DNA from: Colocasia esculenta
Lineage: Eukaryota > Streptophyta > Magnoliopsida > Alismatales > Araceae
Assembly (NCBI GenBank): GCA_014218235.1
Contig: CM024755.1
Span: forward strand, 34,306,713 to 34,370,712
DNA: 64,000 bases
Direction of reading: 5' to 3'
A program made the translations under genes and the position numbers. Shown here piece by piece: positions 27,301-39,300 of this stretch. Position 1 is the first letter of the stretch. Every line of letters starts with the position of its first letter. The notes under the pieces are model-generated. The model searched no databases. It had not been told where the DNA came from and was given only the letters and a program-made list of their open reading frames with translations.

Positions 27301-30300
27301 CTATGGTGCATACTTGGAAGTCTCATATTTGAATCCACCCCAAGACATTTTGAATGTTCCCCATTGAATAAGGATTCGGAGGCTGTAGACAAGGTGGGAG
27401 ACAGTCAACTAGATGGAAGAGCAGAGGCAGAAAGGAGTGGAATCCAGCAACCTCTTCTTCTCATGCCTCCAGTGCACTTGCACATGACAAGCAATACTAA
27501 TTGGATAATGACATTGTCTCGGGATGCTGAAGAGTGGAGATGTCAGAGATCATAAATAATGGCAATGCCAATCATAATCTGGTAGTCAAAACTTATAAAC
27601 ATATGTACTTAGCCATTAAAAAAATCAAATTAAGAAAACTAAAAACAGGAGGATTCACATGTCAGCATGTTGAAGAGCTTCTTCTCCACTGTCATCATCC
27701 TCATGTCCTTTATTGGCATATTCTCATGTCCTCTGTTATCACACTTGTCTGTCCACTCTTTGGTCTCGGTCTTCCTCTTATTTTGACCTCTGCAGAGATT
27801 TCCCTTCTTGCGACCCTTAGAAAGGTAGAGACTTTCATGAAATCTCAGAGATGTCTGGAGGGATTCCAGACCATGGTGCATTCTCTGCAATGATTGAGGT
27901 AGACATCTAGTGGGACCCACAATATGGAGGTCGGCATCTCTTAAGCATCTATGTCGACCCTATCTCACAGAAGTTCATATGGTCTTGCTGACCGGTGAAG
28001 TTGACAGGGATGCGTGGAATATATTCCTTACCAGTTCCCACGCAGGAGAACCTATGTTGCTTGTGGTCCTCAAGGACAGTGCAGGGGCATGGGAGTGTTC
28101 TAGTCCTCTGATTGAACAGGGTGATGATGAAGAAGATCTTGAGGGATAATCATCTAGTGCTAAGGGGAAGAGCGTTCAACTGATGGGGCAAGAATTCTTA
28201 AAGATATGAGTTATTTTTGGGTGGAATCTGCAGCCTCCCGGTGAACCTGTGGAGGAGAGAGATGGTGTAGGAGGTGGGCGCAGTGCAATGAGTGTGTAAT
28301 AGGGGACATTTAATGGGTTGAAGTAAGGTTTTTATTGACCCTAGTGGATATCTGGCTACTCCGTCCTTTCATTATCAGGTGTTTAGCTTTGAGTTGTGAA
28401 TCCAAGGAGGGGGGGATTTTTGTCATGGTGGACTGATTAAAATGATGGTGTCTTAGGCCAGGGTCACTTGACAAGGCTTCAAGATATAGAGGATTAGGGA
28501 TGTGGGGTCATCCAAGTGGAAGACAACAATCCAAGACCATAGCTGGCCACATGAATTCAACAGCTGTAATAGGTTTTTGCCCAACTTTACTGTTGATAGA
28601 GTTGAATCTCTCAAACCGGGAAGAAAGGATTAGGAAAAACCCATTGATTGCTGCTTGGTACCTCACATATAGACTTGAAGTAGTTCAACAATTCATAAAA
28701 GTAGAAGTTTTTGCATAATTCACATTTCTTCCTGCGGAACTCTGGTTTGAGGAGTTGGCATTCTTTGTTTTTGGCATCTTATTGAACAAAAATGCTAAAT
28801 TTGGATCCTGAATTATGTTGTCCTTATCCTTTTCTTAGAGAATAATTCCTCTCTTTATGGACATATTGAGATCGTTTTCTTCAATTAAATTGTGCTTTAA
28901 CTTTGCTAGTGGAATTGTGAAGATAAGACACACCTTGATTGAATGTGCCTGAGGTCTCCAGAAGATGAGGTTAATGCTGGCAGCCACCCACTCCAAGATT
29001 CAAAAATGGGACAAAGTTGAGGCAGTACTTGGGGAAGAAAAATGAGGAAAAACTATAAAGCTGAAAGAAAAGAGTGAAGAGAAAGAGGAGCCATGGCCAA
29101 ATTGTGGCTGATGGTTGATCTTTTGGCCTCCCACAGGCTGCACTTTTGTGATGCTGCAAAACAGAGCAAGTGGAGCCTGGCCAGCTACTCTCTGAAACCC
29201 CATTTTTTCTTTTTGAAAAGTGGATAGTACCACTGATTATATTTGAGGGAAAAAAAGGGTGTACATCTATGAGAAAAATCAAAGCCCTTTTACAAAAAGA
29301 AGCTCCACAGCAAGCCAGACTGCCCCCCATTAACTCCCCAAAAGCAAAAAGAGAGAGGAGTTGTAGCCATCTCCATTACGTTAGTGTTTAGTCCAGAAAA
29401 GCAATTTATCTTTCAAAAAAGAAAATAAATTATGCTCAGACCTAGCTTCCTTCCTCAACACCCTGTTATTCCATTCAGTCCATAGTGCCCAAAGTGTTGC
29501 ATGTAGACTAAGCCACCAAAAAGGGTTCTATTTATCCCTTTTAGATGAGCATTACCCTCCTAGAACTCCCTGATGGCAACACAAAGATCCTTTCTAGCAA
29601 TGTTGCAGCAAAGCTGAGAGAAGAGCATAGGGAAACCATTTGGACCTGGGGCCTTGTCTCCAACCAATGAGAGCACAGCCTGTCTGATCTCCTCTTGCTT
29701 AAAGGATTGACAAGATCCTCAGCCTGAGTGTGAGATAAACATGGAAGCAGTCCATCCATTATACTCGGATTGATCCTTGACTTCTCGGAAAAAAGAGACG
29801 TATGAAAGTCTGACATAACTCCTGATGTCTTCTTTCCTGTCAATTAAGTTTTCCCCGTCTAGAAGGTTGGCAATCTGATTAGACCTTTTTCTTCCTAAAG
29901 TAACCCTATGAAAGTAGCTTGTATTTCTGTCCCCTTCTTTAACTTATCTCTCCCTCGGCCTCTGCTTCCAATTAATTTCTTCTTCAAGTAGAATCTCATT
30001 ATATTGTGCCCGAAGAGTGGCTCTGCTCCGCGTATCTTCTTCATCCATCAATTGAGCCTCCTCCAGCTGGTCTAGAGTTTGAATTTGAATAAGAATGGAA
30101 TCCTCCTCTCTGTTGCTCGGTATTCTCTTGGTAGCTCCCCAAGTCCTTAGCACAAGTCAAATGCTTCAATTTCCCAACCAGTGTACCCGTAAAAGTGCCA
30201 TGATTGCTATATGTGAACCAGGAGCTTCTGACTGTATCTAGAAATCTTCCTCCCTCAGTGTATGCTTCTCAAATCTGAACATCTGAGACTTCCCACTTCC

Positions 30301-33300
30301 ATGACTTGTCCTCAACAAGATGGGTTTATGATCAGAAATCGGCCTTGGCAAGCAAGACACCTGAGCAAGAGGAAAGTGTCCCTCAATGAGCTGTGACAAT
30401 AAATTTGTCTAATTTGGAACACGAAGGGTTGACTCTTATATTGGACCAGGAGAATTGTGCGTTTACCAGTCCCAGATCTATCAGAGTAGCCTTCTGAATG
30501 AAGTCACAAAAATCTAGAGTCTCAGCATAGCTGTAAAACATCCCCGTCCTCTCTGACATGCAAGTCACTGCATTAAAGTACCTTGCCACACACCAAGGTC
30601 TCCCTGATGTACTGGAAGCTTCCAACAATTGTTGCCATAGTTCTTTATTCCCCTCCCTGGATTGGGGACTATAAACCCTAGTGAAATCCCAAGAAAAACC
30701 ATCACGTATAGACATGAAATGAGTGGTAATTGCCTATATATCAATCTTTGTATCAACCTCTTCCACTTCAAAGGGATTCAGCAAAGTCATGATGCCTTCT
30801 GCCCTCCCTACTGACGGGGTAACCACTCCTTTCATCAATTTGCCTCCCCCTATCTCCCTTCGCAACTGCTCCTCTTCCCGCTTACATTTAGTTTCTTGAA
30901 GATAGAGGATGTCTATCTTCCCTTTTCTCACCAACTCTTTCACCAACCTTCACTTCTCCCCTCCCCCTAGACTCTTAACATTCCAAGAGACTATCCTCAT
31001 TCAATAAGGTGAGGTAATCTCCCTTCCTCCCCCATAATATCTTCTTCGTAGACTCTGATTCCACCTCTTCTCCCTTACTGGCCGGCCCCACCTTTCTGCT
31101 GGATTTTTCTTTCCTAACTTCCCTTGCCAAAGCAACAAGTCATCTTTTCTAGATCAAGTTGAGAGATCTCCTAATGTCCTTCTCTACACCCCCTCATACG
31201 AGACTCCCAGCTTCCCCACCAAGTCCCTTGTATGATCTTCTGTTATCTTCTCTACTACTCCCATCAACTCTTTACCCACTTCTTTCCTCGAAATCCCCCT
31301 TCCTTCCTCATCTGTAAATTCCTCCTCTGAAGAGTGGACCTCTTCTTCCCCACATGATACTACCAGCTAGATACTCATCGGCCTGCTCCCTTCGCCTTCT
31401 GCTGGCGGAGACCTTTGTCGCCGACGCCAAGGGACAACAGCGGGAGATTCAACCAGCAGCAGATTTTGAGCCTTCGAATGAGGAGGGTCCCCTACCTTTG
31501 TCCCGTATTTATCTCCTCCTTTGGCCTCTGCTCATTCCTGCATTCCGCCTTGGACAACATGATCCTCTTGCAGGCTGGAAGACAAGAAAACTGTAAGGGC
31601 TGGAGGCAGTTCTGAAAGGCAATAGCTAGGGAAAGCAGCTCCCATCCCTCCGTTGATGGACAGAGAGGTTTTCTTGGCAGCTATGGCTACCTCGGAGCTC
31701 CCTGAAGGAAGACAAGGGCGGGTAGTGATTCACGCTGGAATCCCTCGCTGATCGGGTGGGGAAGAAGCCCTTTAGCGGGCTTCACTGACCCGAGACAAAG
31801 CATTGCAGCGGATCTTGTTAAGTTGGCAGTTGATCCAGCGGTTCGAGTAAACCAGCCCCCATGTTGAGAGCCTCAAGTAGCTCCACTCGCCTCGAACCCG
31901 CAACATTGGATCCGATCCGACAGAGCTATTGGAGTTCGAATTTCGAACTCTTGCCTGATCCAGGTGTCGTCCTTTGTCTTCCTCTACCCGCCTCAGTAGA
32001 AACCCTAGCCCTTGTTCCTGCGGCCTATCCTACATTCACACCCTCACGACGAGGGTGCACCTTCAACCATGGTGATGACGACTGACAGGACGCTGCTAAA
32101 GGGACCAAAACCTCCACAACAACCGCCATCTGCAAGACCAGGGGGACCAAATTTCCTTGGATGTTTTTGCACCAGGAATGCCATTTCTTCCTCATCACAG
32201 AGGAGGAGAGGCACCTCTTTAACCACCACCTTGACCTTCTTTTGACTTGGGCTTGGGAAGGTGCATGTCCCCTTGGCCCATCTTACCACTCGCAGCAGGG
32301 CACTGCCAACCATGATCACCCCCACCTCCGCCAGCACTTCCACCTTTCGTTCCTTGTGCCTAACCAGTAGGAAGGAGTTCGGAGTGACATTGGAGACTTC
32401 ACAGGTTCCTTCCACAAGGAAGCTGACCCTAGCTCTCAGGTCATCTAACTCCACCACACCTTGAACGATGGATACACAGAGGCACCAATGGAGCCAGTCC
32501 TTTCTCTCGGCTAAGCTCTCAGATAGAAACTCCCCCACATTAGCCCACCGATTGCTACCCTTTGTCAGACTCTCCCCCTTCTTTGGACCCCTCACAACCT
32601 CTGCGAAACTCCTCCTCTGAAGTCTGAATCCCAGGAGAAAAGCTAACTCGACCGCATACCGGACACACACTGCTCACATGGCCCCTCCGCCCACATCGGA
32701 AGCAGGTGGGGGAGGCCCGAATCCCTTGGGGAAGCTTTGACAATGGCCACCACCCCCAAAGGGACATGATTAGCCCCTGAGGGCCGGAAGATTCCCAGAT
32801 CTTCTCTTTCTAGAAAATTCTAGTGAGAAAGAATTTTAGAACACTGTTGTTGGCACTTTCCCAAAAAGAAAACCTCTTGCTAGTTGGTTTTAGGGGTTAA
32901 AAGGGGAGAGCAAAAAGAGGAAACATACCCCTGATGGTGGGTCTTTTGTGTGTGTGTGTGTGTATATATAAATATATGTAAAATTTGGAATGTAGCAGAG
33001 ATTATGATGCTGAGATGGATGTATGGTAAGACTAAGGAAGATAAGATTACGAATGAGTGTTTCTGTGAGGATCTGGGGACAAGGACGGGAGTTTCGATTT
33101 CGGTTTCGGGATCGTCCAGGCCCGAAACCGAAACCGATTCGGCTGGTTTCGGCCGGCCTCAAAAGGAGAGTGCCGGTCAGTTTTGGTTGGTTTCGGCCGA
33201 TTTCTGTCTGGTTTCGGTCTAGTTTTGGACGAAACTAATTAAAATATTATTTTTTTCATTTTCAGAAATGCTACAGTGGTTTCGGCCAGTTTCGTTTCGG

Positions 33301-36300
33301 TCATGGCCGAAACCGATATGTTTCAGCCAAAACGTATCGGTTTCAGCCGAAACCAACAACCATGTTTGGGGAATAGCTCCAATTGATAGTAAGATGAGAG
33401 AAAATAGACTTTAGGTGGTTTGGACACATGCACCATCGCTTTAACTCAGTGCTGGTCAAAAGATGTGACCAAATCTTAGTGGATACTAAGGGGAAGACAT
33501 AAAATGAGATGGTACGATATTATTAGGAAGGACATTGGCTTATTGGGCTTAAACATGAATATAACACTTAATAGAAATTTTTGGCGGAATATGATTCATG
33601 TAGCTGACCCCAAATAATGGATAAGGGTTTGATGATATATATATATAGACAGAGAGATGATAGAGTCCGTTGGCAGGATTTCATCTGCTGGCAGCGGACT
33701 CGACCAGCAGCCCTTGGATTTCAATCCAAGGGTTGTTAGTTATGTAAAAAAAGTAAAACAGAAAGACGAATGGGCACACATCTGTGTGCAATAAGCAGAT
33801 GCCTCCATGTTCTGCATGCGGATGCGGTTGAGGCACTCCACACGCTCATGCGGGATGCGAGCACAGCCTTGTGCGATTGGACGGTGGAGTTAAGTTGTTT
33901 TAAAATATATTTAAGCTTTTTATTTATTTTAATGCCCCTAAAAATGTCACATTGTTATGCAACCATGATATTTTGGCACTGGAGGTACTGTAGCACCTAG
34001 GAACTGTGGCAGGGGACCCAAAAGGGGCAGTGCACTGTATCACAATTCTATATATATATATATCTCTAAACCAGAGTGCAGAAGAGGAGAAAATAACAAA
34101 CAAGTAGGTAAGAGAGTTACTGGTTAGGGGTGTCAACCCGACCGAGCTGGCCCGGAGGCCAGGAAGCACATCCTGGTTTAAGCTAGGCCCTGGCGAGAAA
34201 AATCAGCCCATCTATTCTCCTTGGCCAGGCCTGGCCCTCCCTGAAAATAAATGGGGCCAATATCGAGCTTTTGCTTTGCCTAGGATGAAGGACCTGGCTG
34301 GGACACCATCGGCGACCATGATGGATACCACCATTACCATGCTGGAACTTGCCTGCAGCACACGAGTCTTTTCCCCTACCCCGGCTATCTCCCCCCTCTG
34401 CTGCATCTCTCTCTCTCCCCCTCTTTTATATATATATATATATCATGTGTGTAGCTGCCAAATAGAATGAGCACATAATACTGCCCAACGACCATGCTGG
34501 TTGCTGCCTTCCTGTCGGAGCTCCTCCTGCACGGATTTCTCTCCCCCTTCTCCAGAGCTCACTCCCCTATCTTGCGAACCAGTAGGGCCTCCATGGGCCA
34601 GAGAAAATAAACCTTGGCTGGGCCTGGTTCAAACGAACCGGGCCTTTTAACAGCCCTGGATTGGGTCTGGGCTTGGACTTATTCAGGCTCGGTCCATCGA
34701 CACCCTAGTTGCTGATGGGGGGGTCTTCAAGACCCTTACTGGCACTTAATGTTAGGCAGTGGGTCCTTATCTCAGCTCTACATCACCTGTTCACCCACAT
34801 GCATACACAGAATGCCAAAGAGAGGGTCTTGGAGAGGAGAAAGAAGTCTCAGAGAAGATCAAGAGATATTAGAGCCTCAAAGGAGAATAAAGACAGAGAA
34901 GTGAGAAGAAAGAGGCTTCTAGGCTACAAAGAACTTTGAACTTTGTCTTTTGACCCTAAAGGTTCTTGAAGAACATACTGTTATTTGAAGGTGGAATCCA
35001 ATGACACCATCATGTTTTGACCTTTTGATATTTATGACTTAAGGATGCTGTTTGATGTCAAACAGATTGGGTCATTGAGCCCAATGTTTTTGGGTCCTTA
35101 TATCATGTGCGACCTATTAGTAATATAACCCTTATTGGATCCTACAGTTGTTTTTAGCTGAGTTGGTGTGAACGATGACTCTAGTATGTTGGTTCTGCAT
35201 CCTTAGGACTCTGCTCTCACTTCCCCTCTCATTGCCTTATATGGTGATTTTAGCTATGGGTAAATGGACATAATTAAACTGTGGTGACCGTAGCTTTTTA
35301 AAATGTTTAGGTTTATAGGGACTGAAAACTAATTGTTAAAATTTTGTCAGCTTGGTCAAAGGATTTTGAATTGAAATCTTGTTAGTTTGGTGGTTATTTG
35401 CTTCTTGTGTGGTCCATTGCAGTGTATCTGATCAGCTTACTTGCTGACTAGGATTATTTTTCAGTCTGACTTCAAATACTTGGGCTATCTGTTTGCTAGA
35501 TATCATTATCAGCTTAACCCATTATTGTACAGTCTATGTACTGAGTTTTCTAGTTCCCTTCTTAGTTACACCTCCACAACTCAATTTCTACTCCATAATA
35601 ACTGTTTTATATGCATAATTTGATCTGATTTCCTTCAAACTGACATTTTTGTGTGGTACAAATGAAGAGAAATTTAATTTAGTCTCATTGGCATGGCAGG
35701 TGATCCTTGCGTCTGAAAAGCCTGGAACTTCTCTTTTGTCACAAGAACTATTATCACGCTTTCCTGCATTGACTGGGAGGACGTGGAAGGAGACACATGA
35801 TCTGATGTTGTTGAGAGCTGTCCTAAAGTATGGTTTCTTCTGTTACATCTGTTGTGATGTTCAATCTACATGGGCAAGATTCCTTCACTTTCTTTGCGAT
35901 GGTTAAGGTTTCTGTTGATTATCTCTTCAAATGAAAAGCTTACCATAGAGTTCATGTAGTTATCCAGAAAGATAAATAGGGTGAAATACAAATCATTACA
36001 AAACAATGAGTGAAATCATACAAGTCCTGGATACCTTACGGGTCCCATATGACATGCCGGCATATATTTACAGCACTTTCAAAGATGATCTCTCCCTGGC
36101 CCAAGGGCTTTGAATTCCTTATCTCCAAAGTGGCAGGTAGAGAACTCAAAATAGAGGGGTTTTGTATGCCCTTCCTGCATGATACCAGTTTGATCTCGCA
36201 ATTGCTGTAATTGATTTCGCCCTCCTTTTTCCATTCACTAGTTACCAACTTCCTTTTCTCCCTTTCCTATGCTTTACAGCATTGTGGCAATGGTATGCAT

Positions 36301-39300
36301 TCTCATTACCTTAGATAATATGTATTTGTATTTGTGTTGATTGTTGACTTGACTTGGGCTGGCCTGGCGGGAGCTATGTTGATTTTGACTTGGTGGAGCT
36401 CACTTTGCTACTGATGGGACCCACATCGACTTACTTTTATGAGCCATAGGACCTGATTGATGTTGACCTGATCAGCCTGATGGGATGACATTGACTTCGT
36501 GGGCATGGTGCTTGTTGACTGTGGGACCCACATTAAATTTATCCTGTCTTGTCTTTGTCTTGGGTAGGTGTACCAGGAATCACATTGACTTTTCAATCTA
36601 CTCTATTTTTTAAAAATTACATAAAGGGGTAAATGTAATTGCCTGTTTAGACCTCTTCTAAGCATGGTAGTTAGTTTTCTCATCGCTGTAACTGCATCCC
36701 ATAAGGAGTCCATGTACTTTCTTTATAAAGGAGGCTCTATCAGCTGTGTCCCATTAGTTATCAGCAACTAGGATGTCCGTGTCTTTTGTCAGAGGCTATC
36801 AGTTCCTTTGCTTCATGTAGCATTCCACCATTTAACAGACTACTGTGTTGCACTAATGCAAACTCTTTTGTTGATTAGATTCCATTTTCCATATCCATGC
36901 AGTACCAGAAAGGCTTAATTAAGGAGGATTATTGTTAAATATGTGTATACTATCATTATATTCTTTCTTAAAGAGTTTGGAATGTGGCTGAAGAGATTAG
37001 CAACTGCTGAGTTTTGTTAATTATTATCATCATCAAGTTCTGTCTCACCAATATGCCCACGATTTTTGTTCCTAATTTTTCTGCAAGTTTCCAATTGGCA
37101 TGTCTTCCAGCTCTTCTGTAGTATTTTTTTACCCTTTAAGATATCTAACCAACTTCTCTGAATTCCAGGCATGGCTATGCAAGGTGGCAAGCAATTGTTG
37201 AAGATAAGGATTTTGGGTTTGTGGATATTGTTCGCCAAGAACAAAATCTCCCATTTGTGAATGGCTTTGTCACAGGATGTGCTCAAACAAATGGTCCTTC
37301 TGTAAATGGTGTGAACTTTTCTGGGACATCTGATAGCCAGATGCAGGGAAGTGTTAATGGGAATGTCTATGGACCACCTGCAGATGCTGCTCCTGATGGA
37401 ACTTCTGAGGTCCCCAGAGGAAATCTATCATTTCCAGATGCTTCTACGTTATACCAATTCAGAGAAGTGCAGAGGAGGGTGGTTGAGTTTATAAGAAAGA
37501 GATTTTTTCTTTTGGAAAAAGCCATACACACTGAAGAACTTTTGAAGGAAAATGCGGTAAGTTGATATTGCTTCTTTAGCAACCGTAAGCAATTCAGTAA
37601 TTTCATGCTTACTATCAAACTTAGCAGTAAACTGAGGCACCCATGTGCTTCGTTATGTTTGTTATTTACATGGAAGTGTCTCATTTACCTTTTGCCATTC
37701 ATCAACTGTACTTACTGCCAGCATGCCTTATCCTGTGAGGGGTTATTAAAATTCATCTATAGAATTCTTTGAATTCAGCCATTTAGCATGGGCTAAACAT
37801 TGCTGCCAGGGTGCCTATCAACTAAACTTTCTCCAGCTCCAACCTCATTTTTTTTTTGTACAGTGATGTTTCTATACGTTGTCACTGCCACAAATTATAA
37901 TGTTAATGGTTGGTCATGAGAAACTGTTCAAGTGGAATGAAATTGAATTGGTTGAGTTTTTTCTCCTCTTAATAGGCACAATGATTAGAATATGGTTTTG
38001 AGAAGATGACGAGCATAGTAGTCTGGGACTGGGGAAGCACCGTCGCTTACAGCACTTTCAAATAATATCTTGGGAGGCTGAATGTTTCCCCTCTTTGGAG
38101 ATCCTTCAGAGCATGAAATTTTGATTGTCAAATTTTCTTGCAAAAAAGGATATTAGATATCAATGCTTGAGGTGGTAACCTTTGCCTTTTTTTTAAAAAC
38201 CGGATGATCCTCGATAAAATCATGGCCTTGTAGTGATGTGGTGTTTCTCTCATTTTTGAATTGTTTCTAGTGTACCTAACCTTTGATACCAACCCTCTCC
38301 TTTTGAATCTATTGATTCTGACAAATTAGTTAAATATCACCACTAAGTGATTACAGGTGGACTGGTGGTGAAATAGTGTCGAGGTTTTGTTGGTAATTCT
38401 TGTCAACCAGTTCCTCATCGTGTTCCTAAAACTCATGTGAATCGGATATAATCCAGATCTATAAGTTGGTTATAATCCAGATCTCGAAGTCGGGCATTTC
38501 TTGGGGGAAAAGGATTCATACTGACAAGATTCATACACTGGCCAAATTGAAGCTAGAACAGCAGGAATCTTGAAACCTGATGACTTTAGTTATTTCGGGA
38601 AGGTAGGATGATATTTCTTTAGAATTTAGATACAGTCCAAATTACCGGACCTTTATCTTGTCCCCTCGGGAAGCTTCCTTTAAATTCGCACTTACCCTCA
38701 GATGTGGTTATTCTAGGAAATAAAAAGTTGGTTTCTCCATGTAGCTGCACCATGATCTGCTTTTAATTTCGTAGTTGTTCATAAGAAGTTTGTGATTAGT
38801 AATCCTTACTTCTTGATATGCTCATTGAAGGGCAATCCAAAGCAATGTGAATCTGCGGCCAATGACATTGAACCAGAGCCAATAGCTGTTCCTATTCTGG
38901 ATGCATGTGATCTCCATCCTCAACTGTTAAATGAGTTACCTGAACTGCAACCTATTGGTAAGAAGATCTAGTCATGTGTCTTTATTCTCATTGTTTAGTT
39001 ACAAACACGCACGCACACACAGTAATTGTATAACCTCTCTTCTCCTTCACTGATTGTATTTCTTCTGTTTGTTTAATAAAACTGGTGGTACGATCCACTT
39101 TGTTCCCCAAGAAACAAACGTTTGCATGTTTGCTTATGTTTTGTCCGTATAATTTTGTTTTATTATGTACCAAAGAAATATTTGAATACTGGAAGTGCAG
39201 TTGTTTTTTCCCCCAAAATAAAGATGGATTTGCACTACCAATTTTCTTAAGAAAACGAGGCAGTAGAATCAGGAGATATTCCTCTTCCTGTGAAACATAC

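Larger units (their letters stand above)
29202..32835 (-). mobile_element. second L1-type LINE, internally deleted
   Basis: On the - strand the order is a 5' end near 32835, ORF1 from 32767, ORF2 from 31000, a 3' untranslated region from about 29400 and an A-rich end at 29202-29219 after GTGGTACTATCCACTTTT. Most of the reverse transcriptase is missing. It shares 5'- and 3'-end words with the L1 at the left edge and the tail at 26362. I could not find a convincing target duplication. Confidence 0.87.
16119..35699 (+). other. 19.6-kb intron, transposon sink
   Basis: The intron joins LQLIRDK to VILASEKPGTS. It holds at least nine transposable elements or repeat arrays listed separately. Stretches 16119-17297, 18452-19000, 25330-26349, 26641-29200, 33661-34116 and 34717-35699 show no features I can support beyond simple AT- or T-rich sequence. 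A perfect short hairpin CCCTTGGATT-TCA-ATCCAAGGG lies at about 33711-33732. Confidence 0.8.

Noticed and set aside
27259..28149. A run of 80-120-codon frames in the large intron
   Set aside because: No motif, no splice-supported continuity, ordinary for AT-rich intron sequence.
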